This document shows positions 1 through 10,678 of a stretch of 64,000 nt of DNA, in pieces. Each line of letters begins with the position of its first letter. Within the stretch, counting starts at the first letter, position 1. Below the pieces are notes generated by a model, which saw only the letters and a list, made by a program, of their open reading frames with translations, ran no database searches and was not told the DNA's origin. The position numbers and the translations under genes were made by a program. This DNA comes from Alkalibacterium sp. MB6. Its GTDB lineage: Bacteria > Bacillota > Bacilli > Lactobacillales > Carnobacteriaceae_A. The stretch is taken from contig NZ_PREX01000001.1 of NCBI RefSeq assembly GCF_009935905.1, forward strand, positions 124,001 through 188,000, written 5' to 3'.

Positions 1-673
<673 letters not shown>

Positions 674-891
674 TCATTTTATATTAATTAAAACGTACCA
701 TTTTTTAATTGTACCTTTTTATTACGCTCGTTGCACTATTTCGAGCGCACTTTATTTGAATTTTAATATTTGCAACCTTATCTTAAAGGAAATACGCTAA
801 GAAAAGGCTTTTATCACAAAATAAATGTGAATGAGATTAAATTAACTCTAATTAAAGGCAGCTATTTTTATTATTGCCTCTTTACAACACT

Positions 892-926
892 AAAAAACCG
901 AGTAGACATAGTCGTCTACTCGGTTG
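892..926 (-). terminator. Intrinsic terminator after the first csp gene
   Basis: A hairpin with an 11-bp arm (ACCGAGTAGAC against GTCTACTCGGT) is followed by a run of six T on the minus strand. It lies about 20 bases past the csp stop codon, so the cold-shock transcript probably ends before mreB. Confidence 0.85.
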
Positions 927-944
927 AAGGTTTAAGTTAAGTTA

Positions 945-1145
945 TTACGCTTTTTCTACGTTAGCTGCTTGTGGTCCACGTGCGCCTTCTTCGATATCGA
1001 AAGTAACTGCTTGACCTTCTTCTAGAGATTTAAATCCTTCTTCGTTAATAGCTGAGAAGTGTACGAATACGTCTTCTGCACCTTCACGCTCGATAAACCC
1101 AAAACCTTTTTCTGCGTTAAACCATTTTACTGTACCTTGTTCCAT
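945..1145 (-). CDS. csp: Cold-shock protein, CspA/CspB family (copy 1)
   Basis: Small single-domain OB-fold protein of 66 residues that binds single-stranded nucleic acid and acts as an RNA chaperone. RNP1 (KGFGFIE) and RNP2 (VFVHFSAI) are both intact, and the C-terminus GPQAANV is typical. The start is the ATG at 1145, preceded by a perfect AGGAGG; the open frame extends 10 codons further upstream but without a ribosome site. It has its own promoter about 80 bases upstream and its own terminator, so it is probably monocistronic despite lying between radC and mreB. A second copy lies at 22262-22462. Confidence 0.95.
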   Translation of the reverse strand: MEQGTVKWFNAEKGFGFIEREGAEDVFVHFSAINEEGFKSLEEGQAVTFDIEEGARGPQAANVEKA

Positions 1146-1231
1146 GTTTCTTGTCCTCCTAGTGCCTAAGCACAATATATTTCACATATTGCTATTGGTT
1201 CGCTTGAATCCTCTAACAAAGTGCTAAATCT

Positions 1232-1260
1232 ATATTATCATGGGAAATAGTTTAATTCAA
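1232..1260 (-). promoter_or_regulatory. SigA-type promoter of csp copy 1
   Basis: On the minus strand TTGAAT (1255-1260) and TAATAT (1232-1237) are separated by 17 bases. The implied transcript has an untranslated leader of about 80 bases before the csp start, as is usual for cold-shock mRNAs. Confidence 0.75.
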
Positions 1261-1294
1261 GTGAAACCCCTTTTCTATAGGTATTTTATTCTCT

Positions 1295-1978
1295 TTAAAT
1301 GGCACCATACTCTTTCAAACTGATATAAGACTCTTCACCGATAATAAAATGATCCAACAGCTCAATACCGATAATATTTCCTGCCTCTACCATTCGCTTA
1401 GTAAACGAAAAATCGGCCTCAGAAGGCTCGGGATTACCAGATGGATGATTATGAGCAATTATTAATCGGGCCGAAGAATACTTAATGGCTGCTTTAAAAA
1501 TTTCTCTGGGATGTGCGACACTTGAGTTAAGGGAACCCTTGAAGATAACTTCTTTTTTAATAATTTGGTTTTTCGTGTTCAAAAATACACCCACTACTAA
1601 TTCTTGCTGCAAACCTGATAGTTCTTCAAGTAACAATTTCCCGACATACTGACTGGAAGTGACCGTTCCTTCTTTTAACTGTGTGGTCTTAGCCATCCGT
1701 TTTCCCAGCTCTATCGTGGCTAATAATTCAATAGCTTTCGCTTTGCCAATCCCTGGAATTGTCAGCAACTCTTCCATCGATGCATGTTTAAATGTAAACA
1801 GATCGTCAAAGTAAGAAAAGACCTGCATACTTAATTGCAACACATTGTAGTCCTTTGTTCCTGTTCTAAGTAATATAGCCAACAGCTCATGATTAGCTAA
1901 GGCTGATGGGCCAAATTCTTCCATTCTTTCTCTTGGTCTGGATTGCTGTGGTACGTGAACGAATTTCTGATTTAACAT
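1295..1978 (-). CDS. radC: RadC family JAB1/MPN-domain protein
   Basis: 227-residue protein of the RadC/YsnA family, full length. Residues 74-82 (IPGIGKAKA) form a helix-hairpin-helix DNA-binding motif. The C-terminal JAMM-type metal site is intact, with HNHPSG at 176-181 and the acidic ligand D189. The family was long linked to DNA repair, but its biochemical role is not settled, so the call rests on family membership. The ATG follows AGGAGGCGTATT. It lies downstream of the HAD phosphatase gene and upstream of csp and mreB. Confidence 0.93.
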   Translation of the reverse strand: MLNQKFVHVPQQSRPRERMEEFGPSALANHELLAILLRTGTKDYNVLQLSMQVFSYFDDLFTFKHASMEELLTIPGIGKAKAIELLATIELGKRMAKTTQLKEGTVTSSQYVGKLLLEELSGLQQELVVGVFLNTKNQIIKKEVIFKGSLNSSVAHPREIFKAAIKYSSARLIIAHNHPSGNPEPSEADFSFTKRMVEAGNIIGIELLDHFIIGEESYISLKEYGAI

Positions 1979-2004
1979 AATACGCCTCCTAAAGATTTTT
2001 TCTA

Positions 2005-2044
2005 AAAAAAAGAAGAGGAGAAAAATCCCCCCCTCTATATATAT
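2005..2044 (-). terminator. Possible weak terminator between the HAD gene and radC
   Basis: On the minus strand an AGAGG/CCTCT stem with a G-rich interior is followed by a T-rich tract. The stem is short, so termination would be partial at best. Confidence 0.4.
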
Positions 2045-2050
2045 TACCTT

Positions 2051-2707
2051 TTAATCTCGAAAAGCACTTTTTATCTCAGAAATAACTTCAAACAAATCCT
2101 TGCATATGGCAATTGTCTTGCTTTCAACTTCCTTGTCTGGCGCAATTAAATCAGGAACCATGATCACTTTAAAGCCGGCTGAATAACCCGCTCTGATTCC
2201 GTTTAATGAATCCTCTAAAACCATGATGTCAGAATGGTCTGGACCGGTTAATTCTGCTGCTTTTAAAAATATCTCAGGATTGGGTTTAGACTCTTCAACC
2301 TCATCCCCACCTACTATGGCATCAAAGTAAGGCGTTAATTCAGCCTTTTCTAATAACGTGTCAATCAGCTCATGGTGAGAACTGGATGCCACGGCAAGTT
2401 TCACCTTTTCTTCCTTTAAAAAGTCCAAGAGTTCTCGTAAGCCTGGTTTTAAAGTAGGCACTGTTGAATAAAATAAATCTCTTAAATCCTTTCTGCTTTC
2501 TTCTATAAACAAGTCTGCTTTTTCTTTAGAAACGGTTTGGTATATCGCGTCAAAGAAATCAGCATCACTTGCACCGATAAATTGTTTATAAAAGGCATAA
2601 TCAAAGGGAATGCCTAACTTATCAGCCGTCCGTTGGTTCGCTTCATAGTACAACGGTTCCGTATCAAACATCAAACCGTCCATATCGAAGATAACTAATT
2701 TAGACAT
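2051..2707 (-). CDS. HAD-superfamily phosphatase, beta-phosphoglucomutase-like
   Basis: 218-residue hydrolase of the haloacid dehalogenase superfamily. Motif I is FDMDGLMFDTEP (residues 7-18), with the catalytic aspartate pair D8/D10. Motif II is ASSSHH near residue 108, and motifs III/IV include KPNPEIF and VLEDSLNG. The alpha-helical cap between motifs I and II places it with the PGM-like group, which act on small phosphorylated metabolites. The substrate cannot be read from sequence. The stop codon of valS is immediately followed by its ATG, so the two are cotranscribed. Confidence 0.88.
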   Translation of the reverse strand: MSKLVIFDMDGLMFDTEPLYYEANQRTADKLGIPFDYAFYKQFIGASDADFFDAIYQTVSKEKADLFIEESRKDLRDLFYSTVPTLKPGLRELLDFLKEEKVKLAVASSSHHELIDTLLEKAELTPYFDAIVGGDEVEESKPNPEIFLKAAELTGPDHSDIMVLEDSLNGIRAGYSAGFKVIMVPDLIAPDKEVESKTIAICKDLFEVISEIKSAFRD

Positions 2708-5359
2708 TTATCCATCATTCCTTAGTGAATGTAGTTTTTCAATTTGATTCTTAACAGAATTGTATTTATCCTCATATTCCTTGCCTTTATTTCTCTCTTC
2801 TTCAACAATGGCTTCTGGTGCGTTTTGAACAAATCGTTCATTGGATAGCTTTTTACTCACGCGGTCCATCTCTTGCTGCCACTTCTCTTTTTCTTTTTCG
2901 AGACGTTTGATTTCTTCACCGATGTCAACTAAGCCAGCAAGAGGAAGGTACACTTCTGCTCCTGTTATGACTGCTGTTTTTACTTCAGCTGGAACATCGA
3001 CTTCTGTATCAATAACTAAATGGTCTGGATTGCAGAAACGTTCAATGAAGGATTGATTTTCCAGTAAGAAAGCTTTTTCTTTTTCACTCTTCGCTTTAAT
3101 CATCATATCGACTTTCTTAGACAGTGGGCGGTTGGCCTCTAAACGGATGGAACGAACCGAACGAATGAGGTCAATCAGCATAGCCATGTTCTTCACTGCT
3201 TCAGGATTGTCAAAGGCATCATTCACTGTTGGGTAGTCTGCTTGAACCAGTGTTTCACCCTCGTGTGGAATATGCTCCCAAATCTCTTCTGTCACAAACG
3301 GAATAATCGGGTGTAATAGTCGCAAGAACTGATCCAAAACATGAATCAGAACAGATTTAGTCGTCAGTTTTTCTTCATCTGTTCCTTGCATGAGGATTTC
3401 TTTACTCATTTCTATATACCAGTCACAATAGTCATCCCATATGAAGGTATAAAGGGCACGGCCTGCTTCACCGAATTCAAACTTTTCAGTTAAGTCTGTG
3501 ACTTGTTTTACTGTTTCATTTAATCGGGCTAAGATCCATTTGTCAGCCAACGATTGTTTTCTGCTTAAATCAATATCCTCGTATGAGAAATCGCCTAAAT
3601 TCATTAAGACATAACGGCTAGCATTCCATATTTTATTAATAAAATTCCATGCAGCATCCATTTTCTCATAACTGAAACGAACATCTTGTCCTGGAGCTGA
3701 TCCATTGGATAAGAACCATCTCAACGCATCTGCACCATATTTATCAATCACTTCCATCGGATCAATCCCGTTACCAAGAGACTTACTCATCTTACGCCCT
3801 TTTTCATCACGAATTAAGCCATGAATCAAGACATGTTTGAAAGGTGATTTGCCTGTAAATTCCAAACTTTGGAAAATCATTCGGCTTACCCAGAAAAAGA
3901 TGATATCGTATCCTGTCACCAATGTGCTAGTCGGGAAGTATTTTTGGAAATCTTTACTGTCTTCATCTGGCCAACCCATTGTTGAAAATGGCCACAGAGC
4001 TGAACTGAACCATGTATCTAACACATCGTTGTCCTGAGTCCACTGGTCACTATCTTCTGGTGAATGTTCGCCTACATAAAGTTCTCCCGTTTCATTGTGA
4101 GACCAAGCTGGAATACGGTGTCCCCACCACAATTGTCTAGAAATAACCCAATCGTGAACATTTTCCATCCAGCGCGTATAGGTCTGTTCAAAACGATTCG
4201 GTACAAAATTAACTTTGTCTTCTGTTTCTTGGTGCTTTAACGCTTGTTCTGCTAAAGGTTGCATCTTAACGAACCATTGAGTAGATAAACGTGGCTCCAC
4301 AACAACTCCTGTGCGTTCTGAATGCCCTACGCTGTGTTGCATCGGTTCAACTTTAACCAAGTAACCTTGATCTTCTAAATCCTTTACTAACGCTTTTCTC
4401 GCTACGAAACGGTCCATGCCTTCATAAGCACCAGCTAAATGGTTCATCGATCCATCGTTGTCCATAACGTTAATCTGTTCAAGTTCGTGACGCTGACCGA
4501 TTTCAAAGTCATTTGGATCGTGAGCCGGTGTAATTTTTACTACTCCAGTTCCGAACTCCCTATCTACATAATCATCAGCGATAACATCTAATTCTCTATT
4601 CATAATAGGTAATAGGACTTTTTTCCCGATAAGGTGTTGGTAACGCTCGTCATCAGGGTGAACAGCAACGGCAGTGTCGCCAAGCATGGTTTCTGGTCTC
4701 GTTGTCGCAATTTCAACGGAACCTTCCCCGTCAACTACTGGATATTTAATGTGATAAAAGGCACCGTTTACTTCTTTGTGGTCCACTTCAATGTCTGATA
4801 AAGCCGTTTGTGCTTTTGGATCCCAGTTGATAATGTATTCACCGCGGTAGATGAAGCCTTTATTATATAAATCAACAAAAACTTTATTCACCGCTTTGTT
4901 TAAGCCTTCATCCAAGGTGAATCGTTCTCTTGAATAGTCGACAGACAAGCCAACTTTAGCCCATTGCTGTCTAATGTTATCAGCGTATTCTTCTTTCCAA
5001 TCCCATACTTTTTCAAGGAACTTTTCACGCCCTAAATCATGTCTAGAGATATTGTCTTGAGCCAGTTTTTCTTCTACTTTAGCCTGAGTCGCAATGCCGG
5101 CATGGTCCATTCCTGGAAGCCATAACGTGTCAAAGCCTTGCATGCGTTTTTGACGGACAATAATATCTTGCAATGTCGTATCCCATGCATGACCTAAGTG
5201 CAATTTACCCGTCACGTTTGGTGGCGGAATAACCACAGAATACGGCTCTCCTCCTTTTTCATTCGGCTTGAAATAATCCTTCTCGAGCCATTTGTCATAA
5301 CGGCCTTCTTCAACTTTCGTTGGTTCATATTTTGTTGACATATTTATTTCTTTATCCAT
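2708..5359 (-). CDS. valS: Valyl-tRNA synthetase
   Basis: Class I aminoacyl-tRNA synthetase of 883 residues that charges tRNA-Val in the cytosol. The HIGH signature appears as HLGH at 54-57 and KMSKS near residue 523, separated by the editing domain. The C-terminal 70 residues are charged and predicted coiled coil, as in bacterial ValRS. I start at the ATG at 5359 because AAGGAG lies nine bases upstream; the longer open frame runs back into the T-box terminator and is not coding. It is followed without a gap by the HAD gene. Expression is probably controlled by the T-box leader at 5384-5632. Confidence 0.97.
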   Translation of the reverse strand: MDKEINMSTKYEPTKVEEGRYDKWLEKDYFKPNEKGGEPYSVVIPPPNVTGKLHLGHAWDTTLQDIIVRQKRMQGFDTLWLPGMDHAGIATQAKVEEKLAQDNISRHDLGREKFLEKVWDWKEEYADNIRQQWAKVGLSVDYSRERFTLDEGLNKAVNKVFVDLYNKGFIYRGEYIINWDPKAQTALSDIEVDHKEVNGAFYHIKYPVVDGEGSVEIATTRPETMLGDTAVAVHPDDERYQHLIGKKVLLPIMNRELDVIADDYVDREFGTGVVKITPAHDPNDFEIGQRHELEQINVMDNDGSMNHLAGAYEGMDRFVARKALVKDLEDQGYLVKVEPMQHSVGHSERTGVVVEPRLSTQWFVKMQPLAEQALKHQETEDKVNFVPNRFEQTYTRWMENVHDWVISRQLWWGHRIPAWSHNETGELYVGEHSPEDSDQWTQDNDVLDTWFSSALWPFSTMGWPDEDSKDFQKYFPTSTLVTGYDIIFFWVSRMIFQSLEFTGKSPFKHVLIHGLIRDEKGRKMSKSLGNGIDPMEVIDKYGADALRWFLSNGSAPGQDVRFSYEKMDAAWNFINKIWNASRYVLMNLGDFSYEDIDLSRKQSLADKWILARLNETVKQVTDLTEKFEFGEAGRALYTFIWDDYCDWYIEMSKEILMQGTDEEKLTTKSVLIHVLDQFLRLLHPIIPFVTEEIWEHIPHEGETLVQADYPTVNDAFDNPEAVKNMAMLIDLIRSVRSIRLEANRPLSKKVDMMIKAKSEKEKAFLLENQSFIERFCNPDHLVIDTEVDVPAEVKTAVITGAEVYLPLAGLVDIGEEIKRLEKEKEKWQQEMDRVSKKLSNERFVQNAPEAIVEEERNKGKEYEDKYNSVKNQIEKLHSLRNDG

Positions 5360-5383
5360 TTTTATACACTCCTTTTCTATCGA

Positions 5384-5632
5384 ACAAAAAAAGCACCCAT
5401 CCTCTTGTGTAAAAGGACGAATGCTTCGCGGTACCACCTTAATTATCAATAAAACCTATGATAGTCTTATCAATCTCTTAAAACAGATATAATGGTCTGT
5501 TAGTCCAGATGTGGCTACTGTTTAGTTCCTGTTCACCACACAGCTCCCAAGCTACCTTCTGACAATCACTTGCAGGGTTTTCCACCAACCACCCATTCTC
5601 TTTAGCAAGCTTTTGCCATACTCCTCTTGTTC
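5384..5632 (-). promoter_or_regulatory. T-box riboswitch leader of valS
   Basis: The minus strand carries the T-box sequence AAGGTGGTACCGCG (5427-5440). It can pair as antiterminator or be sequestered by the following terminator, whose arms are AGCATTCGTCCT and AGGATGGGTGCT plus seven T (5384-5426). Upstream is a stem-I-like region with AGAGAATGGGTGGTTGG, typical of the T-box apical part. The T-box class senses uncharged tRNA. Valine specificity is inferred from the downstream gene; I could not assign the specifier codon with confidence. Confidence 0.9.
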
Positions 5633-5651
5633 ATTGCTGTTTATTATTCAA

Positions 5652-6155
5652 CTAGTTTAATTCTGCTTCTTCATGTCTCGCAGCGGCTAAGGCTTCTTCG
5701 TAGTTTGGATCCTCAGCCATCTCTTTGACGACTTCTTTGTATACGACTTGCCCTTTACGGTTAACGACAAAGACGGCACGTGCCACTTTATCAAGGTCTT
5801 CAATATATAAACCATACGCTTTTGCAAAGGAACGGTCGGCGTCGTGCAAGAGTTCAGTATCCATATCTTTTGCCTGAGACCATTCTTTTTGCTGTTCAAC
5901 TGTGTTGGCAGAAATAGAAATGATCTTTGTATTTTTCAGCTCGCCTGCTCGTTTGTTGAAGGTATCTGTCTGTCTTGAACACGTACTTGTTTCAATATCT
6001 GGGAATGTACTGATCAATAACACGTCACCTTCAAAATCTGATAGGCTGACTGTTTCATTATTTATATTTTTCACTTCAAAAGAGGGTGCTGTGTCGCCAA
6101 TCTGTGGCACCGATCCATTTGTTTGGAATGCTTCACCTTTTAACGTTACGTCCAT
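5652..6155 (-). CDS. tpx: Thiol peroxidase (Tpx), apparently lacking the resolving cysteine
   Basis: Atypical 2-Cys peroxiredoxin family, reducing hydrogen peroxide and alkyl hydroperoxides in the cytosol. The protein has 167 residues with the peroxidatic cysteine C59 in TSTCSRQTDTF. The usual resolving cysteine lies 34 residues later in this family (C61 and C95 in E. coli); here that position is S93 in EWSQAKD, and C59 is the only cysteine. It would then work as a 1-Cys enzyme or with an external thiol. The ATG at 6155 follows AAGGGA; the longer open frame begins inside the predicted promoter. It lies between thiI and the valS leader. Confidence 0.88.
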   Translation of the reverse strand: MDVTLKGEAFQTNGSVPQIGDTAPSFEVKNINNETVSLSDFEGDVLLISTFPDIETSTCSRQTDTFNKRAGELKNTKIISISANTVEQQKEWSQAKDMDTELLHDADRSFAKAYGLYIEDLDKVARAVFVVNRKGQVVYKEVVKEMAEDPNYEEALAAARHEEAELN

Positions 6156-6185
6156 GTAAATCCCTTCTTTCTTCATAGTACCTCT

Positions 6186-6215
6186 AGTGTACCTGTTTAT
6201 GAAGGGTTTATGCAA
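6186..6215 (-). promoter_or_regulatory. Candidate promoter of tpx
   Basis: TTGCAT (6210-6215) and TACACT (6186-6191) on the minus strand are spaced 18 bases apart, about 30 bases before the tpx start. Confidence 0.5.
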
Positions 6216-6244
6216 CTATAAGATCATGAAAGCATCTGCAGGTA

Positions 6245-7462
6245 TTATAAAAAGGTTTCAAACAAGTCACTTTGTTGATCCAATGTGTTGTCCGTTTCAG
6301 TGATTCGCTCTACATTCAAACGTGCCATCGCTCGCTCGATTAATCCATCAACGTCAATAGCGGCTTCAAATTCTTTCACCTTAGCTAATTTTGGTCTAGT
6401 TTTTGGTTTTGCTGGAGCAAAAATGGTACAACAGTCTTCAAATGGCTGAACAGCTAAGTTAAAGGTATCAATATCTTTTGCAATGGCAATAATATCATTT
6501 TTATCCACTGAAATCAACGGCCTCAAAACAGGTGTCGTAGTGACTTCATTTATAGCAAACATGCTGTCCATTGTTTGGGAAGCGACTTGTCCGAGTGATT
6601 CACCATTAACGATGGCCAACCCTTTTCTGAGCACTCTAATCTCATCAGTCAGTCTAAGCATCATCCGTCTAGTAACGGTCATGGAATACTCGTCGGGCAC
6701 CTCTCGCTTAATTGTTTCTTGAATTTCTGTGAATGGCACTTCGATAAACTGAATCGGTCCAGTAAAACGAGCCAATTTCGCTGCTAAATCTTTTGCTTTT
6801 TGAAGGGCTTGAGGGCTCGTATAAGGCGGACTATGGAAATGCACTGCTTCTATTTCCATTCCTCTCTTCAAACTTAAATAGCCTGCTACAGGTGAATCTA
6901 TGCCGCCTGACAGCATTAACATGCCTTTTCCAGCGGTCCTAACAGGTAAACCTCCACGACCTTGAATAGTTTGAACGGATAGGTAAATGCCGTCTTGTCT
7001 AATTTCCACGCGTGCTGTTAGGGAGGGTTCTTTCATTTTTACTGAAATACCCTCAAAGGCTTCTTCTACTGCAGATCCGAGAATACGATTCACCTCGTTC
7101 GTGTCATACTCAAACTCGTGATCGGCTCGTCTCGTATTGATTTTAAAGGTCATCCCCTTTTCAATATGGCGACCCATTAGACTAATGACAGCTTCCTTGG
7201 CACGGTCAATTGATTTATCTACCTTAATAACAGGTGAAATCGATTGAATTCCAAAGACATCGGTCAACGACTCAATCACTGCGTCCGCTTCTTCCCCATT
7301 TAATAAAATGTATAGTCTGTCTCTATTTGCGTCTACTTTTAAATTTGGGAATGGTGCCAATTTTTCTCTAACAGACTTCAGTAATTTTTTTATGAAATAC
7401 TTTTTATTCTTACCTTTAGTTGATAATTCGCCGTAGCGAATCATGATTTCAGTTACCTGCAA
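6245..7462 (-). CDS. thiI: tRNA 4-thiouridine sulfurtransferase ThiI
   Basis: 405-residue enzyme that makes 4-thiouridine in tRNA with sulfur from a cysteine desulfurase. It has an N-terminal ferredoxin-like/THUMP region and a C-terminal PP-loop adenylation domain with LSGGIDSP near residue 183. It lacks the rhodanese extension of E. coli ThiI, as is normal in Firmicutes. The start codon is a TTG at 7462 preceded by AGGAAG; the first ATG in frame lies six codons inside the conserved N-terminus. It follows its presumed sulfur donor gene at 7476-8633 by 13 bases. Confidence 0.95.
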   Translation of the reverse strand: MQVTEIMIRYGELSTKGKNKKYFIKKLLKSVREKLAPFPNLKVDANRDRLYILLNGEEADAVIESLTDVFGIQSISPVIKVDKSIDRAKEAVISLMGRHIEKGMTFKINTRRADHEFEYDTNEVNRILGSAVEEAFEGISVKMKEPSLTARVEIRQDGIYLSVQTIQGRGGLPVRTAGKGMLMLSGGIDSPVAGYLSLKRGMEIEAVHFHSPPYTSPQALQKAKDLAAKLARFTGPIQFIEVPFTEIQETIKREVPDEYSMTVTRRMMLRLTDEIRVLRKGLAIVNGESLGQVASQTMDSMFAINEVTTTPVLRPLISVDKNDIIAIAKDIDTFNLAVQPFEDCCTIFAPAKPKTRPKLAKVKEFEAAIDVDGLIERAMARLNVERITETDNTLDQQSDLFETFL

Positions 7463-7475
7463 GGGTCTCTTCCTT

Positions 7476-8633
7476 TCAATTTCCGAGAGTATGATCCGTA
7501 TAAATCGATGCTAATTGTTGGTAGATTGGAGCAAAAGCTTGCTTGAACGCTTCAATATCGTTTAAGTTATTTTGATAACCAAGACTGATACGTACAACCG
7601 TTTCAGCGTCCTCTTTTGCATAACCCATTCCCATAATAGAATGAGTCTGTTCTTTTCGTTTACTAGAGCAAGCGCTAGTTGTTGAGACATAAATGCCTTC
7701 TTTTTCTAAAGCATGCACGACGACTTCTCCTTTAATCTGTTTCATACCAAAACAAATAATATGAGGTGAGCTGCCTTTTGGACTAAATAGTGAAACTTTA
7801 TCAAAACCAGTTAAATAGTTGACCAGTTGATCTTTCAAATGACTTAAGTGTTGTTTCTTTTCTTCTGTATTTTCTAAGGCGAGTCTCAATGCTTTTGCCA
7901 TGGCTGCATTTCCGGGTACATTTTCTGTTCCACTTCTTCCGCCTTTTTCCTGTCCACCACCGCTTAATAATGGTTGGATTTTGCGACCTTTTTTAATATA
8001 CATAAAACCTGTTCCTTTAGGAGCATGAAACTTATGTCCTGAAAAAACGGCTAAATCAATTCTCGAGTGGTTTAAGTCTAAATCCATGATACCAACTGAT
8101 TGAACGGCATCAACGTGAAAATGAATGGTTGGATAGTCTTTTAATACATCACCAATAGCTTTAAGTGGTTGAATGCTCCCCATCTCATTATTAACGGCCA
8201 TGATGGAAACGAGAACGGTGTCAGGTCGGATGGATGCTTTTAAATCTGACGGATTGATTACCCCTTCTTGATTAATGGGTAGATAAGTCACGTCCCACCC
8301 CATCTGTTCCAACTGTGCCATTGTCTTTAATACAGCAGGGTGCTCAATAGCCGAGGTAATTAAATGCTTACCAAATGATTCTTTTTCAAAAGCGGTCCCT
8401 TTGATTGCCCAGTTGTCTCCTTCTGTTCCTCCACTTGTAAAGTAAATTTCTTCTGGATAAACGTTCATGAGGTCTGCAATTTGTTTTCTTGATTGATTAA
8501 GTAAACCCGAACTCATCTCACCTAGTTTATGAAGACTTGAGGGGTTACCGAATAGTTGTGTGCTGATATCCATATAAGAGGATAAAACCGATCCGTCTAC
8601 TTGTGTCGTTGCTGCATTATCTAAATAAATCAT
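7476..8633 (-). CDS. Cysteine desulfurase, NifS/NifZ-like, partner of ThiI
   Basis: PLP-dependent fold-type I enzyme of 385 residues that takes sulfur from cysteine as an enzyme persulfide. The PLP lysine is in [11 protein letters not shown] near residue 205, and the N-terminus [10 protein letters not shown] is typical. The active-site cysteine lies in TTSACSSK near residue 321. Placement directly before thiI matches the nifZ-thiI pair of Bacillus, so the main product is probably persulfide for tRNA thiolation rather than general Fe-S assembly. It has its own promoter and follows the ezrA terminator. Confidence 0.93.
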   Translation of the reverse strand: MIYLDNAATTQVDGSVLSSYMDISTQLFGNPSSLHKLGEMSSGLLNQSRKQIADLMNVYPEEIYFTSGGTEGDNWAIKGTAFEKESFGKHLITSAIEHPAVLKTMAQLEQMGWDVTYLPINQEGVINPSDLKASIRPDTVLVSIMAVNNEMGSIQPLKAIGDVLKDYPTIHFHVDAVQSVGIMDLDLNHSRIDLAVFSGHKFHAPKGTGFMYIKKGRKIQPLLSGGGQEKGGRSGTENVPGNAAMAKALRLALENTEEKKQHLSHLKDQLVNYLTGFDKVSLFSPKGSSPHIICFGMKQIKGEVVVHALEKEGIYVSTTSACSSKRKEQTHSIMGMGYAKEDAETVVRISLGYQNNLNDIEAFKQAFAPIYQQLASIYTDHTLGN

Positions 8634-8675
8634 ATGCGTTCCTTTCTATACATGAACCCTTTAAAAACCTTTTTT

Positions 8676-8703
8676 ATTATACCAGAATCAGCTGATGCTT
8701 CAA
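8676..8703 (-). promoter_or_regulatory. Promoter of the nifS-like/thiI operon
   Basis: TTGAAG (8698-8703) and a perfect TATAAT (8676-8681) on the minus strand are spaced 16 bases apart. TGG directly before TATAAT makes it an extended -10 promoter as well. Confidence 0.8.
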
Positions 8704-8736
8704 GGTAACTTTTTGATCGTTAGCTCTTTTCATGTA

Positions 8737-8795
8737 AAAACACGAACGGTCATCAAGTAGTCACATTAAGTCTACTTGTTGATCGTTCGTGTTTC
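8737..8795 (-). terminator. Terminator after ezrA
   Basis: A long hairpin of about 24 bp per arm with few mismatches (ACACGAACGATCAACAAGTA against its complement) is followed by TTTTTA on the minus strand. Confidence 0.85.
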
Positions 8796-8825
8796 ATTCA
8801 TAATGGTTTAACCTTGCGTCATTAG

Positions 8826-10541
8826 TTAGACTGCTTTTTCTTTATTGTATCTTTCTTGAACTTCTGAGTAAGCACCAGGTTCAATTGATTCCAATTTTTC
8901 TTTCACCATTTTTAGTGCTGTTTCGTAATCGTACTCATCTATAAATAGGTTTTCACTATACTTGATGGTTTCCATCACAGCTGGGTGCTCTTCTTTGTGT
9001 CTATACAAACGTTGACTGGTTAACTCAGTTAATAACGCCTGATCGACTATTTCTTCAGTTGCTTCTGCCAAATGATTTAAATCCTCTTCACACATATCAT
9101 ACAGTTTAACAACTTCCTCCATATTCAAACGAGGACGAGCCATTTCACTTGAAAGAGATTGAAGGTGGTTAGTTGTATAACGAAACAATTGCAAATACTC
9201 TTCCGGCAATCCAGGTAAATGCTTCGCTTCCACGTATCGCTTCATGTCCCTTAAGTCTTGTTCCATCTCTTCCAACTCATTTTTAATACTCAGCTCTTTC
9301 GTACGATAGGAATACAAAATGTCAGATAATGACTCGTATGATCGAGACAATTCTTCTAATTGATCGAATGCTTTTTCTAATAAATCATGAGCCTCTGAAT
9401 AAGGAATTGACTGTTCTTCTAACTGTTCATCTATCCTGTCGACAATAACCTTTTGTTCTTTTAGATGACTAAATAGTTCTTTGTGGAGGTCTTCTTCATT
9501 TTTAAACAAGACATAACTTTGACTGATACGATCAAGTTCCAAAGAAAACTCTCTGTCCTGATTGGCTAAGAAATAGAAAATCTTAGTCAATTTATTCATT
9601 AACGTCGTCACTTGGGTCTTGGCTTTTATTTCCACTTCCATGACGTCAAACAACTCATCGATAGTCGATTCAATATTAGTTTTGTAACTATCCATCTCTT
9701 TCAAGTGAAGTTGATTGATAGCTTGTTTCATTCTTTCGATTTCTTGGTTAACCTCTTGAATATTCTCCTCCATATTGACATCTTCTGGGAAAATATACTT
9801 TTGGTTCAATAACGTCTGATAACCTTCCTGGACGTCTTCCATTTCGACAGAATAAACTGTATCAATCGTATTGAGAAGCTCAGGAATTTGCTCCATATGT
9901 GTTTCCATTTCAGTTAGTCGGGCATCTAGTTTATTAACAATTTTCTTCGCTTCTTCATGATCCCCTGAAGCTGTTAAATCTGAGAATGATGTAAAGTGAT
10001 GCTCCATATCGCCAAGCTTTTCTTCCAATGCTTGAATCGCTTCACCAAATGAAAAGCTTTTTGCTAGCAATTCTTTTCTCATTTTATGGTATCTTTTTTT
10101 AATGCTGTCAATTTTCTTTAAGTTCGCTTCTTCTCTTTGCAATAACTCATCAATGGTTTGTCCAAGTCTGTTACTGTCTTCTTCAAGAGCCGATAGTTCT
10201 GCGTCTGCTTGCTCTTGAGCAGCTGTCGCTTGTTTAAATCGATACCGATCTGTTGCTTGTTCCGCATCAAATAACAAACTTTCAACGCTTGGCAGTCGTT
10301 TGACTTCAACATCATCAATCTCTTTTAATACTTTATCTGCCTGCTCTTTTGATTGCCCAGTCGTCATCATGCGATCAAGCGAATTGGCTTTATCAACCGG
10401 CACCATGGACTGCAGTTTTGTTTTGCGCTCATCCAACTCATCTATTTTGTTGTAATGCTTCTTTTTAATATAATATACGCCGATGTAAACACTAATAACC
10501 AGCAGAATAATAGCTAGTACTATATATAGTTCTGGTGCCAT
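8826..10541 (-). CDS. ezrA: Septation ring formation regulator EzrA
   Basis: Membrane-anchored negative regulator of FtsZ ring assembly. The protein has 571 residues, close to Bacillus EzrA. One transmembrane helix near residues 5-25 leaves the N-terminus outside, and the rest is spectrin-like coiled coil rich in E, K, Q and L. The ATG at 10541 follows GGAGGGGAAAAG; the longer frame upstream covers the promoter and was rejected. The gene stands alone between its own promoter and terminator, and is divergent from msrC. EzrA restricts Z-ring formation away from midcell and interacts with PBP1 and GpsB in related bacteria. Confidence 0.95.
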   Translation of the reverse strand: MAPELYIVLAIILLVISVYIGVYYIKKKHYNKIDELDERKTKLQSMVPVDKANSLDRMMTTGQSKEQADKVLKEIDDVEVKRLPSVESLLFDAEQATDRYRFKQATAAQEQADAELSALEEDSNRLGQTIDELLQREEANLKKIDSIKKRYHKMRKELLAKSFSFGEAIQALEEKLGDMEHHFTSFSDLTASGDHEEAKKIVNKLDARLTEMETHMEQIPELLNTIDTVYSVEMEDVQEGYQTLLNQKYIFPEDVNMEENIQEVNQEIERMKQAINQLHLKEMDSYKTNIESTIDELFDVMEVEIKAKTQVTTLMNKLTKIFYFLANQDREFSLELDRISQSYVLFKNEEDLHKELFSHLKEQKVIVDRIDEQLEEQSIPYSEAHDLLEKAFDQLEELSRSYESLSDILYSYRTKELSIKNELEEMEQDLRDMKRYVEAKHLPGLPEEYLQLFRYTTNHLQSLSSEMARPRLNMEEVVKLYDMCEEDLNHLAEATEEIVDQALLTELTSQRLYRHKEEHPAVMETIKYSENLFIDEYDYETALKMVKEKLESIEPGAYSEVQERYNKEKAV

Positions 10542-10594
10542 CTTTTCCCCTCCAAATATGAGCCCGAAATTGCTCTTCGAGTATCTTCTTTTAC

Positions 10595-10627
10595 AGTATA
10601 TCAAACTTATGAGAATTATGTTATACT
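10595..10627. promoter_or_regulatory. Back-to-back extended -10 promoters of ezrA (-) and msrC (+)
   Basis: The plus strand carries TGTTATACT with TATACT at 10622-10627. The minus strand carries TGATATACT with TATACT at 10595-10600. Both are extended -10 elements with poor -35 boxes, and their upstream halves overlap, so RNA polymerase binding to one could exclude the other. Confidence 0.55.
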
Positions 10628-10678
10628 AGCAAGCAAATTCAATCAATTAATTGCAAAGAAAAAAGAGAGGGTTGTATC

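Noticed and set aside
5360-5449. 30-codon extension of ValS
   Set aside because: It translates the T-box terminator hairpin; the ATG at 5359 has the ribosome site. The same holds for ileS upstream of 25500.
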